From NCBI GenBank assembly GCA_949282435.1, contig CASDOM010000025.1, forward strand, positions 1 to 32,676: a stretch of DNA of 32,676 bases. The letters run 5' to 3'. This document shows positions 1 to 9,158 of this stretch, piece after piece (within the stretch, counting starts at the first letter, position 1; each line of letters opens with the position of its first letter). Made by a program: the position numbers and the translations under genes. The stretch is from an uncultured Ureaplasma sp. GTDB lineage: Bacteria; Bacillota_I; Bacilli_A; Mycoplasmatales; Mycoplasmoidaceae. The notes beneath the pieces were generated by a model. The model did no database searches, was not told the origin of the DNA, and saw nothing but the letters and a program-made list of their open reading frames with translations.

Positions 1-508
<508 letters not shown>

Positions 509-543
509 AAATCTATATTTATAAAGATTATTTGTATAGTATT

Positions 544-560
544 TAGTTTTCAAAGAACTA
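544..560 (+). other. Hairpin in the 23S-5S spacer
   Basis: TAGTT (544-548) and AACTA (556-560) form a 5-bp stem around TTCAAAG in the short spacer between 23S and 5S rRNA. A TAGTTTTCAAAGAAC-type string is common in rrn spacers of Firmicutes (family knowledge). It may take part in rRNA processing, but that role is inference. Confidence 0.4.
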
Positions 561-568
561 TCTAATTG

Positions 569-676
<108 letters not shown>

Positions 677-691
677 TTTATTTAATTTATG

Positions 692-727
692 AAAACTCTA
701 ATTATTATTAAATGATTGGAGTTTTTT
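692..727 (+). terminator. Rho-independent terminator of the rRNA operon
   Basis: AAAACTCTAAT (692-702) pairs with ATTGGAGTTTT (715-725) as an 11-bp stem with one G-U pair and a 12-nt loop. It ends in a T run (722-727). It lies just after 5S rRNA and before the ribosomal protein operon, so it most likely ends rrn transcription. Confidence 0.85.
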
Positions 728-736
728 AATAATTTT

Positions 737-765
737 TTTATAAAATTACTTTTTTATTATATAAT
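737..765 (+). promoter_or_regulatory. Candidate promoter of the S10 superoperon
   Basis: A perfect -10 box, TATAAT, lies at 760-765. At 17-nt spacing the upstream hexamer is TTTATA (737-742), a weak match to TTGACA, as is common in AT-rich mollicute promoters. It follows the rRNA terminator and would give an mRNA leader of about 120 nt before rpsJ. The sequence is so AT-rich that chance TATAAT boxes occur; position and the preceding terminator are the main support. Confidence 0.5.
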
Positions 766-793
766 TTATAAGGTTTTTCTATTATTAAGATTG

Positions 794-884
794 CTAATAC
801 ACCAAAAAGAGTTGTCATAGGTATTAGGTAACTTGTTAATAGTAATTCTATGATTCGTAACAATCATCGTTACACAAAAGGAGG
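794..884 (+). promoter_or_regulatory. Structured 5' leader of the S10 operon with strong RBS
   Basis: The leader contains CTAATAC (794-800), complementary to GTATTAG (821-827). A second hairpin is ATGATT (850-855) with AATCAT (862-867). An alternative stem, GTAAC (857-861) with GTTAC (869-873), excludes the second hairpin. The ribosome binding site AAAGGAGG (877-884) follows immediately and serves rpsJ at 893. The arrangement could allow autogenous control of the operon, but no known leader class is recognised and that function is inference. Confidence 0.4.
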
Positions 885-892
885 CAACAAAA

Positions 893-1198
893 ATGAATCA
901 AGAATTAAGAATAAAACTTTATTCATATGATCATAAATTACTTGATCAATCTGTAAAAAAAATTATTGAGGTTGCTAAGTCAACTGGTGTTGAAGTTAAA
1001 GGACCTATTCCACTTCCAACAAAAACTGAAATATTTACTATTTTACGTTCACCACATGTTAATAAATCTAGTCGTGAACAATTTGAAAAAAGAACTCACA
1101 AACGTTTAATAATTTTATCAAACACAAATTCAGAAACTTTAGAAAAACTTAAACGTATTTCAATTCCTTCTGGTATTGAAATTAAAATTAAGTTATAA
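893..1198 (+). CDS. rpsJ: 30S ribosomal protein S10
   Basis: S10 (101 aa) is part of the 30S head and, in other bacteria, also joins antitermination complexes as NusE. The family motif is clear: GPIPLPT (residues about 37-43), then [20 protein letters not shown]. Length is typical. The ATG at 893 follows an excellent AAAGGAGG at 877-884. It is the first gene of the long S10-spc-alpha operon and is 20 nt from rplC. The preceding leader has hairpins that could regulate the operon. No oddity in the protein. Confidence 0.97.
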   Translation: MNQELRIKLYSYDHKLLDQSVKKIIEVAKSTGVEVKGPIPLPTKTEIFTILRSPHVNKSSREQFEKRTHKRLIILSNTNSETLEKLKRISIPSGIEIKIKL

Positions 1199-1218
1199 AA
1201 AGAAAGGTGCTATTAACA

Positions 1219-1941
1219 ATGAAATGTATTTTAGGTACAAAAATTGGGATGACACAAGTGTTTGATAGTAATGGTAATAAATTAGCTGTATCTGTTATTT
1301 ATGTTGAACCAAATCAAGTTGTTGGTGTGAAAACTAACAATAAAGATGGATATGATGCAATTCAAGTTGGTTATCATACTGTAAAAGATAATGCATTATC
1401 TAAACCATTATTAGGATTATTTAAAAAAGTTAAATCTGAATCTAAAAGATTTATCCGTGAATTTAGAGATATGTCTGGATATAATATTGGTGACAAAATT
1501 GATTGTTCAATTTTTCAAGTTGGAGAATTAGTAGATATTCAAGGAATTACAAAAGGACATGGTTTTACTGGTTCTATAAAACGTCATAATTTTAGTATGG
1601 GTCCTATGGGTCATGGTGCAGGTTACCCTCATCGTTATGTTGGTTCAATAGCTTTTGGTCGTGGTGGTAGTCAAGGACAAAGAGTTATTAAAGGTACTAA
1701 ATTACCAGGTCATTATGGTCATGAAACAGTTACTACAAAAAATTTAGTAATTGTAGATGTTCAATTAGAAAATAATTTAATATTAGTTAAAGGTGCAATA
1801 CCAGGTCCTAAAAATGGATTATTAAAAATAAAACAATCTGTTAATAAACCTAATGTTAAAGTTGATATTAAACTTGTTAATAATAATTTAAATGCAAATT
1901 CAAGCAAAACTGAAAATTTAGCTAATAATAGTGAGGAATAA
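1219..1941 (+). CDS. rplC: 50S ribosomal protein L3
   Basis: L3 is an early-assembly 50S protein that reaches towards the peptidyl-transferase centre. The N-terminus MKCILGTKIGMTQVF is the family start, so I prefer ATG 1219 over an in-frame GTG at 1207, which overlaps the AGAAAGG ribosome binding site (1201-1207). The central signature runs GHGFTGSIKRHNFSMGP followed by GHGAGYPHRYVGSIAFG. Length is 240 aa. The last 20 or so residues are Asn-rich and look like a low-complexity tail of the kind seen in mycoplasmas. It ends 2 nt before rplD. Confidence 0.96.
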   Translation: MKCILGTKIGMTQVFDSNGNKLAVSVIYVEPNQVVGVKTNNKDGYDAIQVGYHTVKDNALSKPLLGLFKKVKSESKRFIREFRDMSGYNIGDKIDCSIFQVGELVDIQGITKGHGFTGSIKRHNFSMGPMGHGAGYPHRYVGSIAFGRGGSQGQRVIKGTKLPGHYGHETVTTKNLVIVDVQLENNLILVKGAIPGPKNGLLKIKQSVNKPNVKVDIKLVNNNLNANSSKTENLANNSEE

Positions 1942-1943
1942 AG

Positions 1944-2597
1944 ATGAATACAAGTGTTAAATTATATGACATTAACGGAAAATCAACAAAAGAAATAAAA
2001 TTACCTGAAAATTTATTTGTTGAACAACCACATAAACAAGCTATCTTTGATTGTGTTATTGCTGAAAATGCTGCTCTAAGACAAGGTACACATTCTACTT
2101 TAACAAAAGGTGAAGTACGTGGTGGTGGTAAAAAACCATGACGTCAAAAACATACTGGTAGAGCAAGAACTGGTTCTATTCGTAATCCACAATGAACTGG
2201 TGGTGGTGTGGTTTTTGGACCTAAACCAAATAGAAATTATTTAAAAAAAGTTAATACTAAAGTTAGAATTCTTGCATTTAAATCAGTTTTATCATTAAAA
2301 TTATTATCAAATAATTTATTCGCAATGGAATCAACATCAGTTTTAAAAAAACCTTCAACAAAATTAATGAGTGATTTTATTAATAATGCAGGTTTAAATA
2401 ATAAAAAAGTTTTAATTATTTCTAATTCAAATGAAAATAACATTCAAAAATCAACTAACAATTTAGTTGATATTGAAACAAAATTATGAAATTCAGTTTC
2501 AGTTAAAGATGTATTGAATGCAAATGTATTAATTGTTTTTGAAGATGTATTTAGTATGTATAATGATCAATTTTCAAAAAAATTATCATTGAAATAG
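1944..2597 (+). CDS. rplD: 50S ribosomal protein L4
   Basis: L4 (217 aa) lines the peptide exit tunnel and in some bacteria represses its own operon. The conserved loop is visible as RQGTHSTLTKGEVRGGG, then GKKPW, then RQKHTGRARTGSIRNPQW; it inserts into the tunnel in other species. Three TGA codons (2139-2141, 2193-2195, 2487-2489) must be read as Trp to give the full protein. The first two fall at conserved Trp positions. Start ATG 1944 has GAGG upstream, inside the end of rplC. The C-terminal half is more divergent and Asn/Ser/Lys-rich. Confidence 0.95.
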
Positions 2598-2609
2598 TGA
2601 GGAATAAAT

Positions 2610-2954
2610 ATGCAATTATATGATATTATTTTAAGACCTTATTTAACTGAAAAAACTATTCAAGTAAGAACTGCTCATGAAAAAGAAGTAATTGCTTTTG
2701 TTGTTAATCCTAAAGCTAATAAACACGAAATTAAATCTGCATTTATTAGTATTTATAATGTAAAACCTGAAAAAATTAATGTTGTAAAACATAAACCTGT
2801 TGCTATCAAAACTGGTACTAGAGTTCCAGGTTTCTCTAAATTGACTAAAATTGCTTATGTAACATTACCAGTTGGGGTTAAAATTGCAGTAACTCAAGAA
2901 GAAATTGATGATGCAAAATCTGCTGCAAAAGAAACAAAAGAAAAAACAAAATAG
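2610..2954 (+). CDS. rplW: 50S ribosomal protein L23
   Basis: L23 (114 aa) sits at the tunnel exit and is the docking site for trigger factor and SRP in other bacteria. Family features are the N-terminal DIILRPYLTEKT, the FVVNPKANKHEIKSA segment and the basic loop KTGTRVPGFSKLTKIAYVTL. The C-terminal 15-20 residues (DDAKSAAKETKEKTK) form a charged tail beyond the usual end. GAGGA lies 5-10 nt before ATG 2610. It follows rplD by 12 nt. Confidence 0.96.
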   Translation: MQLYDIILRPYLTEKTIQVRTAHEKEVIAFVVNPKANKHEIKSAFISIYNVKPEKINVVKHKPVAIKTGTRVPGFSKLTKIAYVTLPVGVKIAVTQEEIDDAKSAAKETKEKTK

Positions 2955-2984
2955 TCGAAAAACTTAATATATAAAGGAGTATAT

Positions 2985-3824
2985 ATGGCTGTTAAAAAAA
3001 TTAAAAATCGTAGTAGCGGTAAACGTCAAACTGTAATGATTGATTATAAATCCGTATTAACTACAAATAAACCTGAAAAATCATTATTAGTAACTTTACA
3101 TGAAAATTCAGGTAGAAATAATCAAGGAAAAATTACTATTCGTCATCATGGTGGTGGACACAAAAGAAAATATCGTTTAATTGATTTTAAAAGAAATAAA
3201 GATGGTATCGAAGCTACTGTAAAATCAATTGAATATGATCCAAATAGAACTTGTTTTATTTCTTTAGTAGTTTATAAAGATGGTGAAAAAAGATACATTA
3301 TAAGTCCTAAAGGAATAAAAGTTGGTGATAAATTAATTTCTGGAAATAAAAATATTGATATTAAAGTGGGAAATACAACAATATTAGGAAATATCCCTGA
3401 AGGTACATTAGTTCATAACGTGGAGTTAATTCCTGGTCATGGTGGACAATTAGCTAGAAGTGCTGGTGCTTTTATTCAAATATTAGGTAGTGATGAAACT
3501 GGTAAATTTGTTGTATGTAAATTGATGAGTGGTGAAGTTAGAAAAATTTCTAAAGAATGTAGAGCAACAATTGGTGTTGTTTCTAATGATGATCATAATT
3601 TAGTAAATTTAGGTAAAGCTGGTCGTAGTCGTCATTTAGGTATTCGTCCTACTGTTCGTGGTTCAGCTATGAACCCTAATGATCACCCACATGGTGGTGG
3701 TGAAGGAAGACAACCAATTGGTAAAGATGCTCCTAGATCACCATGAGGTAAAAGATTGATGGGAGTTAAAACTCGCAACAAGAAAAAAGCCTCATCTAGT
3801 TTGATTATACGTCGTCGTAAATAA
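2985..3824 (+). CDS. rplB: 50S ribosomal protein L2
   Basis: L2 (279 aa, normal length) helps join the subunits and organises the peptidyl-transferase centre. Motifs include [19 protein letters not shown] near the N-terminus and [17 protein letters not shown] with the conserved His residues near the C-terminus. The SPWGKR segment needs TGA at 3744-3746 as Trp, which is the conserved residue in this family and good evidence for code 4. The protein ends with the basic stretch LIIRRRK. A strong AAAGGAG precedes ATG 2985. Confidence 0.97.
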
Positions 3825-3852
3825 TATTTTTGTATATGGAGAATAAAAAAAT

Positions 3853-4119
3853 ATGTCAAGAAGTTCAAAAAAAGGTGCATTTGTAGAAGCTAGTTTATTT
3901 AAAAAAGTAGAAGAAATGAATAAATCAGACAAAAAGAAACCTATAAAAACATGATCTCGTAAATCAACAATTTTCCCAGAATTTATTGGTAATACATTTG
4001 AAGTACATAATGGTAAACAATTTATTAAAGTGTTTGTAACTGAAGATATGGTTGGACATAAATTAGGTGAATTTGCTCCTACAAGATCATTTAAAAATCA
4101 TACTGAAGCAAAACGTTAA
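3853..4119 (+). CDS. rpsS: 30S ribosomal protein S19
   Basis: S19 (88 aa) binds 16S rRNA in the 30S head with S13. The reading frame needs one TGA (in [15 protein letters not shown]) as Trp. The signature [18 protein letters not shown] is complete. GGAG lies 9-13 nt upstream of ATG 3853. It sits between rplB and rplV, as in all S10 operons. Confidence 0.96.
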
Positions 4120-4138
4120 TATTTAAAAGGAAAATAAT

Positions 4139-4627
4139 ATGAAAACTACTGCAATCATTCGTAATGTCCATATATCTTCACGTAAGGGTAAGTTAGTTGT
4201 TGATTTAATTCGTGGAAAAAAAGTTAATGAAGCTTTAAGAATTTTAGATTCTACAAACAAAAAAGCAGCTCCAATTATCAAAAAATTATTAAATAGCGCT
4301 ATTTCAAATGCAATGAATAATCATGGAATGAACGGATCTTCTTTATATATATATGAAATTTTTGCTAATGAAGGTCCAACAATGAAAAGAATCATGGCAC
4401 GTGCTAAAGGTTCTGCTGATACTATATTTAAGCGTACAACTCATTTTCAAATTACATTAAGTGATGATATTAATGAACGTCAAAAAGATTTACAATTAAT
4501 TAAAGATAAAATCGCTAAAAGAGCAAGAAATAACTCTAAACGTGAAATTATAGATTCTAAAGATACTGCTAAAATAGAAACTAAAAAAACTGAAGTTAAA
4601 AAAAGTAAAAAACAAGGAGATAAATAA
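4139..4627 (+). CDS. rplV: 50S ribosomal protein L22 with C-terminal extension
   Basis: L22 lines the exit tunnel; its beta-hairpin is the classic site of macrolide-resistance changes. The core (residues about 1-110) is recognisable: RNVHISSRKGKLVVDLIRGK, then NNHGMNGSSLYIYEIFANEGPTMKR and RAKGSADTIFKRTTHFQI. The total of 162 aa exceeds the usual ~110. The extra ~50 residues are Lys/Glu/Asp-rich and probably disordered, as in several mycoplasmas. The stop overlaps the rpsC start by one base (TAATG), which suggests translational coupling. Confidence 0.95.
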   Translation: MKTTAIIRNVHISSRKGKLVVDLIRGKKVNEALRILDSTNKKAAPIIKKLLNSAISNAMNNHGMNGSSLYIYEIFANEGPTMKRIMARAKGSADTIFKRTTHFQITLSDDINERQKDLQLIKDKIAKRARNNSKREIIDSKDTAKIETKKTEVKKSKKQGDK

Positions 4628-5391
4628 TGGGCTCAAAAGTTAATCCTAATGGTTTAAGATTTGGAATCAATAAACAATGAAATTCACGTTGAATAGCAAA
4701 AAATAATATTCAAGCTGCACAATGAATTGTTGAAGAAGATAAAATTAGAACCACTTTAATTAATAAATATAAAAATGCTAAAATTGATCATATTGAAATT
4801 GAACGTATTCAAGGTGCAATAAATTTATTTATTCATTGTTCTCAACCTGGTGTAATTTTAGGTAATGAAAATAGTGAATTAAAAAACGTTACATTATTAA
4901 TTAATAAGATCGTTGGTAAAAATGTTAAAGTAAAAATTAATGTAATTCCATTAGAAAATTATGAATTAAGTGCAAGGTTAATTGCTAGAGAAATTGCTGA
5001 TGCAATTGAAAATAGAGTATCATTCCGTAATGCACAAAAAGCTGCAATTAGAAAAGTGTTAAAAGCGGGTGCTAAAGGAGTTAAAACACATGTATCTGGA
5101 CGTTTAGGTGGTGTGGAAATGGCAAGAGAAGAAGGTTATTCTGAAGGTGTTGTTACATTATCTACATTAAGATCAGATATTGATTACGCTTTAGAAGAAG
5201 CAAATACAACTTATGGAATTATTGGTGTAAAAGTTTGAATTAATAGAGGTGAAATTTTTTCTAAAACTCTAAATCCAAAAAATTCTTTCAATACTAAAAA
5301 ACCATTAAACAACCCTAAAGATAAGTCATCTAATTCATATACAAAAAAATCAACAAAACCAAAATCTGTATCAACAGAACAAGGAGAATAA
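4627..5391 (+). CDS. rpsC: 30S ribosomal protein S3
   Basis: S3 (254 aa) forms part of the mRNA entry channel. The N-terminus [17 protein letters not shown] is typical (MGQKVNPxGLRxG). A KH-domain region follows, and the signature [20 protein letters not shown] is clear. Four TGA codons encode Trp, including W in KVWINRGE. Residues after about 215 are Lys/Ser/Asn-rich with no recognised fold. ATG 4627 overlaps the rplV stop by one base, and its AAGGAG lies within rplV. Confidence 0.96.
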
Positions 5392-5394
5392 CTT

Positions 5395-5811
5395 ATGATG
5401 CAACCAAAAAGAGTGAAATATCGTAAACCTCATAAAGTAAGTTATGAAGGTAAGGCTAAAGGTAATAATTATATTGCTTTTGGTGATTATGGATTAATGG
5501 CCTGTGAAGGTGCATGAATTGATGAACGTCAATTAGAATCAGCTCGTATTGCTATATCTAAGAGATTAGGTAAAACAGGAAAAATGTGAATTAGAATATT
5601 CCCACATATGTCATTAACTAAAAAACCATTAGAAGTTCGTATGGGATCAGGTAAAGGTGCTCCTGATAAATGAGTAGCAGTTGTTAAGCAAGGTACAATT
5701 ATGTTTGAAATGTCTGGTGTAAGTGAAGAAATTTCAAGAAATGGTTTAAGAGCTGCAGCAAATAAATTACCTATTAAATGTAAAATTGTTAAAAAGGAGG
5801 CTAATTTATAA
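5395..5811 (+). CDS. rplP: 50S ribosomal protein L16
   Basis: L16 (138 aa) contacts the A-site tRNA region and central protuberance. The N-terminus [14 protein letters not shown] aligns with the family MLxPKRxKYRK, which favours ATG 5395 over the adjacent ATG 5398. Motifs are [20 protein letters not shown], the WIRIFPH segment, and [16 protein letters not shown]. All three Trp in these motifs are TGA. It follows rpsC by 3 nt with AAGGAG upstream, and its stop overlaps rpmC by one base. Confidence 0.96.
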
Positions 5812-6044
5812 TGAGCAGTGTTATTAAAGACCTTCGTACAAAAACAAATGAAGAATTAAATGATATTATTAAAAAATTAAAAACAAAATTATTAGAAATC
5901 AAATTCAGTATTTCTAATGGTGAAGAAGATAAAATTGAAAATGCATCAGAAATAAGAAAAACTATTGCAAGAGCATTAACAATCATTAATGAACGTGAAT
6001 TAAATAATGAAACAAAACACACTTCAACAAGTAAAGGAAAATAA
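5811..6044 (+). CDS. rpmC: 50S ribosomal protein L29
   Basis: L29 (77 aa) is a small helical protein at the tunnel exit next to L23. The sequence has the expected helical hairpin: [20 protein letters not shown] (about residues 6-25), then [17 protein letters not shown] (about 48-64), and a short charged tail. AAAGGAGG lies upstream within rplP. The ATG shares its A with the rplP stop, so the two are probably translationally coupled. Confidence 0.94.
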   Translation: MSSVIKDLRTKTNEELNDIIKKLKTKLLEIKFSISNGEEDKIENASEIRKTIARALTIINERELNNETKHTSTSKGK

Positions 6045-6046
6045 TT

Positions 6047-6304
6047 ATGGATACAAGAAATAGTAGAAAGGTATTAGTTGGTATTGTTACAAGTGACAAA
6101 ATGCAAAAAACTATTACTGTTAAAGTTGAAACAAAATTTAAACACCCATTATATAGAAAATTAGTTATTCATAATAAAAAATATCATGTTCATGATGGTG
6201 ATGAAATTGCCCATATTGGAGATAAAGTTGAAATAGTTGAAACTAGACCAATATCTAAAACTGTTAATTGAAGAATTTCTAAAATTATTGAAAAGGCGAA
6301 ATAA
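6047..6304 (+). CDS. rpsQ: 30S ribosomal protein S17
   Basis: S17 (85 aa) is a primary 16S rRNA binding protein with an OB fold. The frame shows [20 protein letters not shown], then [18 protein letters not shown] and [15 protein letters not shown], all family hallmarks. The Trp in VNWRI is TGA, so the gene would look truncated under the standard code. AAAGGA lies 8-13 nt upstream of ATG 6047, and the gap from rpmC is 2 nt. Confidence 0.96.
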
Positions 6305-6307
6305 ATT

Positions 6308-6676
6308 ATGATTCAAACATTATCTAGATTAATTGTTGCTGACAACACTGGAGCTAAAGAAGTAGGTGTTATTAAAGTTTTAGGTGGTACTAGAAAAAGA
6401 TATGCTAATGTTGGTGATATTGTTGTTGTAAGTGTTAAAAAAGCTCAACCAAGTGGAATGTTATCAAAAGGACAAGTTTGCAAAGCTGTAATTGTTAGAA
6501 CAAAAAAAGGTGTAAAACGTGTTTCTGGAAATACAATTAAATTTAATGAAAATGCATGTGTAATTATTAAAGATGATAAATCTCCTCGTGGTAGTCGTAT
6601 TTTTGGTCCAGTTTGTCGTGAATTAAAAGATAAGGGTTATACAAAGATTGTGTCTTTGGCCCCAGAAGTTCTTTAA
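6308..6676 (+). CDS. rplN: 50S ribosomal protein L14
   Basis: L14 (122 aa, exactly the usual length) sits on the subunit interface near the factor-binding site. The sequence is highly conserved: [18 protein letters not shown] at the N-terminus, [16 protein letters not shown], the family segment [11 protein letters not shown], and FGPVCRELK near the C-terminus. The RBS is only a modest AAAGG in the end of rpsQ. No Trp codon is needed. Confidence 0.97.
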   Translation: MIQTLSRLIVADNTGAKEVGVIKVLGGTRKRYANVGDIVVVSVKKAQPSGMLSKGQVCKAVIVRTKKGVKRVSGNTIKFNENACVIIKDDKSPRGSRIFGPVCRELKDKGYTKIVSLAPEVL

Positions 6677-6695
6677 TTATTAAGGAGAAGTTGTT

Positions 6696-7022
6696 ATGAA
6701 CCGTATTCAAAAAGGTGATACAGTAATTGTTATTTCAGGTAAATTTAAAAACAAAGATGGCACAGTTTTAGAAGTATTTCCAAAAGAACAAACTGCAATT
6801 GTTGAAGGAATTAATAAAATTAAAAAACATCAAAAACAAGATGCAACTCATGAACAATCAGGAATTATTGAAAAAGAAGCACCAATTAAATTATGTAAAT
6901 TAGCATTATTAGAGCAAAAAGGTAAAGACAAAGGAATTAAAACAAAAATTAAATTTGTTTTAAAAGATGGTAAAAAAATTCGTGTTTCAAAACGTAGTGG
7001 AAACGAAATTGTTAAAAAATAG
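6696..7022 (+). CDS. rplX: 50S ribosomal protein L24
   Basis: L24 (108 aa) starts 50S assembly. The KOW motif is at the N-terminus ([20 protein letters not shown], about residues 5-24), followed by [12 protein letters not shown]. The C-terminal part is basic and ends [21 protein letters not shown] lies 8-13 nt before ATG 6696. Placement between rplN and rplE is standard. Confidence 0.95.
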   Translation: MNRIQKGDTVIVISGKFKNKDGTVLEVFPKEQTAIVEGINKIKKHQKQDATHEQSGIIEKEAPIKLCKLALLEQKGKDKGIKTKIKFVLKDGKKIRVSKRSGNEIVKK

Positions 7023-7041
7023 TTAGAAAGGAGTATAAAAT

Positions 7042-7596
7042 ATGGCATTTTTAAAAGAAAAATACAAAAAAGAAATTGCTCCTGATATGATGAAACAATT
7101 TAATTTATCATCAGTAATGCAAATTCCAAAAATTGAAAAAGTAGTTATTAATATGGGTATTGGTGATGCAGTTCATGATTCAAAAAATCTTGAATTAGCA
7201 ATTAAAGAACTTGAATTAATAACTGGTCAAAAACCTGTTGTTACAAAAGCTAAGAAATCTATTGCAACTTACAAAGTACGTCAAGGGCAAGGTATTGGTT
7301 GTAAAGTTACATTAAGAAATGAAAAAATGTGAGGGTTTATTGAAACATTATTTAATATAGCATTACCTAGAGTTCGTGATTTTAGAGGAATATCTAATAA
7401 ATCATTTGATGGAAGAGGAAACTATACATTAGGAATTAAGGAACAAATTATTTTTCCTCAAATAGTTTATGATAATGTAAAAAAAGTGCGTGGTTTTGAT
7501 GTAACTTTTGTTATTACTGGTGATGATGATAAAATGTCACGTTATTTATTAAAATCTTTAGGTGCACCTTTTCAAAAATTAAAGGAGGAAAAATAA
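7042..7596 (+). CDS. rplE: 50S ribosomal protein L5
   Basis: L5 (184 aa) binds 5S rRNA and contacts P-site tRNA. Motifs are [19 protein letters not shown], the [19 protein letters not shown] segment, [11 protein letters not shown] (Trp is TGA at 7330), and [20 protein letters not shown]. Length is standard. GAAAGGAG precedes ATG 7042. The AAAGGAGGA near its end (7581-7589) is the ribosome binding site for rpsN. Confidence 0.96.
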
Positions 7597-7599
7597 AAT

Positions 7600-7785
7600 A
7601 TGGCTAAAAAATCATTAATTGCAAAACAAAAACGTCATCCTAAATTTTCAACTAGAGCATATACTCGTTGTGAAAGATGTGGTAGAGTACACGCAGTTAA
7701 TCGTAAATATGGTATATGTCGTTTATGTTTTAGAGATTTAGCTTATAAAGGAGTAATTCCTGGAGTAAGAAAGGCTTCATGATAG
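7600..7785 (+). CDS. rpsN: 30S ribosomal protein S14, zinc-binding type
   Basis: This is the short zinc-ribbon S14 form (61 aa). Four Cys ligands are present: C24 and C27 in RCERC, and C40 and C43 in CRLC. The terminal motif GVRKASW is the family end, and its Trp61 is TGA (7780-7782), directly followed by TAG. The C+ type implies zinc dependence and is usual in Firmicutes and Mollicutes. The RBS AAAGGAGGA is in the end of rplE. Confidence 0.97.
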
Positions 7786-7795
7786 GAGAATAAAT

Positions 7796-8197
7796 ATGCA
7801 TTTAGATCCAATTTCAGAATTATTAACAAAAATGCGTAATGCTATAAAAGCTCATAAATCATCAGTAACTGTATCAACTACTAATATGAAAACTGCTATT
7901 TTAAATGTATTACGTGATGAAGGGTATATTTTAGATTTTAATATTAACAAATTAGAAAATAATAAAAGCGAAACTGTTATTAAATTAAAATACAATAAAA
8001 ATACTAAAGAAAGTTCTATTCATGGTTTACGTCAAATTTCAAAACCAGGATTAAGAATATATTCACCAGTAGAAAAATTACCAAAAGTTATTAATGGTTT
8101 AGGTGTTGCAATTATTTCTACTTCAAAAGGTATTTTAACTGATAAACAAGCACGTATTGCTAATGTTGGTGGCGAAGTAATTGCTTATGTTTGATAA
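7796..8197 (+). CDS. rpsH: 30S ribosomal protein S8
   Basis: S8 (133 aa) binds the central domain of 16S rRNA and represses the spc operon in E. coli. The N-terminus DPISELLTKMRNAIKAHK and the C-terminal signature STSKGILTDKQARIANVGGE are diagnostic. The last residue is Trp encoded by TGA (8192-8194) before TAA, matching the conserved terminal Trp of the family. TAGGAG precedes ATG 7796. I did not find an S8-binding mRNA hairpin by eye. Confidence 0.96.
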
Positions 8198-8212
8198 TTA
8201 GGAGAATTATAT

Positions 8213-8761
8213 ATGTCAAGAATTGGTAATAGAGTATTAAAAGTTCCAACTAATATAACAGTTGAAATTAAAAGCAATGAAGTAATTTTAAAATCTAATA
8301 ATAATGTTTTAGTTGTAAATTTTCCTACTAAATTAATTAAAGTTGAAAATAAAGACAATAATCTATATGTATCTAGATTAGATTCATCTAAAGAATCAAA
8401 TATGCACCAAGGAACTGTAAATGCAAATTTAGCTAATGCTTTAAAAGGTTTATCAGAAGGTTTTAAAAAATCATTAGAATTAAAAGGTGTTGGTTATAAA
8501 GCAAAATTAGAAGGTAACAAATTGAATTTATCACTTGGATTTAGTCATCCTGTATTAATTGATATTCCAACTGATATTAAAGTAGAATTACCTTCTCCAA
8601 CTGAAATCATTATATCTGGTGTTGATAAAATAAAAGTAGGACAATTTGCAGTTGATATAAGAAAATATAGAATGCCAGAACCATATAAAGGTAAAGGTGT
8701 GTTATATAAGGGTGAACAAATTGTGCGTAAAGTTGGTAAAACTGCTGATAAGAAGAAATAA
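8213..8761 (+). CDS. rplF: 50S ribosomal protein L6
   Basis: L6 (182 aa) lies near the sarcin-ricin loop and factor-binding site. The two-domain protein starts SRIGNRVLKVP and has ELKGVGYKAKLEGNKLNLSL in the second domain. It ends with the RNA-binding motif RMPEPYKGKGVLYKGEQIVR. TTAGGAG precedes ATG 8213. Length and placement are normal. Confidence 0.96.
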   Translation: MSRIGNRVLKVPTNITVEIKSNEVILKSNNNVLVVNFPTKLIKVENKDNNLYVSRLDSSKESNMHQGTVNANLANALKGLSEGFKKSLELKGVGYKAKLEGNKLNLSLGFSHPVLIDIPTDIKVELPSPTEIIISGVDKIKVGQFAVDIRKYRMPEPYKGKGVLYKGEQIVRKVGKTADKKK

Positions 8762-8779
8762 TTTAAGGAGATTTAGTTT

Positions 8780-9139
8780 ATGAAACGTATTAATTTTGAT
8801 AAAAAAGAACAACGTGGTTTACGTCATTGACGTACTGTTAAAAAGATTAGAAATATTGATAATGGTAAACCAAGATTATTAGTTACAAAAACAAACTCTC
8901 ATATTATTGCACAATTAATAGATGATTCTCAAAATAAAATTTTAGTATCAAGTAGTTCTATCCAATTAAAATTACCTAATGGTAATAAACAAAATTCAGA
9001 ATTAGTGGGAAAAGACATTGCTAAAAAAATCTTAAAATTAGGTATTAGTGAAATTAGTTTTGATAGAGGTGGATCTAAATACCATGGTAAAATAGCTTCA
9101 TTAGCAAATGCTGCAAGAGAATGTGGATTAAAATTTTAA
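8780..9139 (+). CDS. rplR: 50S ribosomal protein L18
   Basis: L18 (119 aa) binds 5S rRNA with L5. The start is chosen at ATG 8780, with AAGGAG 9-14 nt upstream. Key parts are [19 protein letters not shown] (Trp is TGA), the middle [13 protein letters not shown], and the C-terminal [20 protein letters not shown] followed by REXGL-type ending (RECGLKF). Length is typical. Confidence 0.95.
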
Positions 9140-9158
9140 ATTAAATAAAGGAATTATT

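Noticed and set aside
509-568. Possible tRNA gene in the rRNA spacer
   Set aside because: The spacer is about 60 nt, too short for a tRNA, and shows only a 5-bp hairpin.
2139-2489. Apparent nonsense mutations or split genes (rplD, rpsC, secY, tpiA, gpmI, eno, rpoB, rpoC)
   Set aside because: All the apparent stops are TGA, fall in conserved frames and often at conserved Trp sites, so they are Trp codons in a mollicute code, not pseudogene lesions.
5801-6022. Reverse-strand open frames over rpmC and other genes (also 15677-15931, 29749-29946, 32155-32436)
   Set aside because: Each mirrors a well-supported + strand gene; none has an RBS or recognisable motif. AT-rich coding DNA often leaves open antisense frames.
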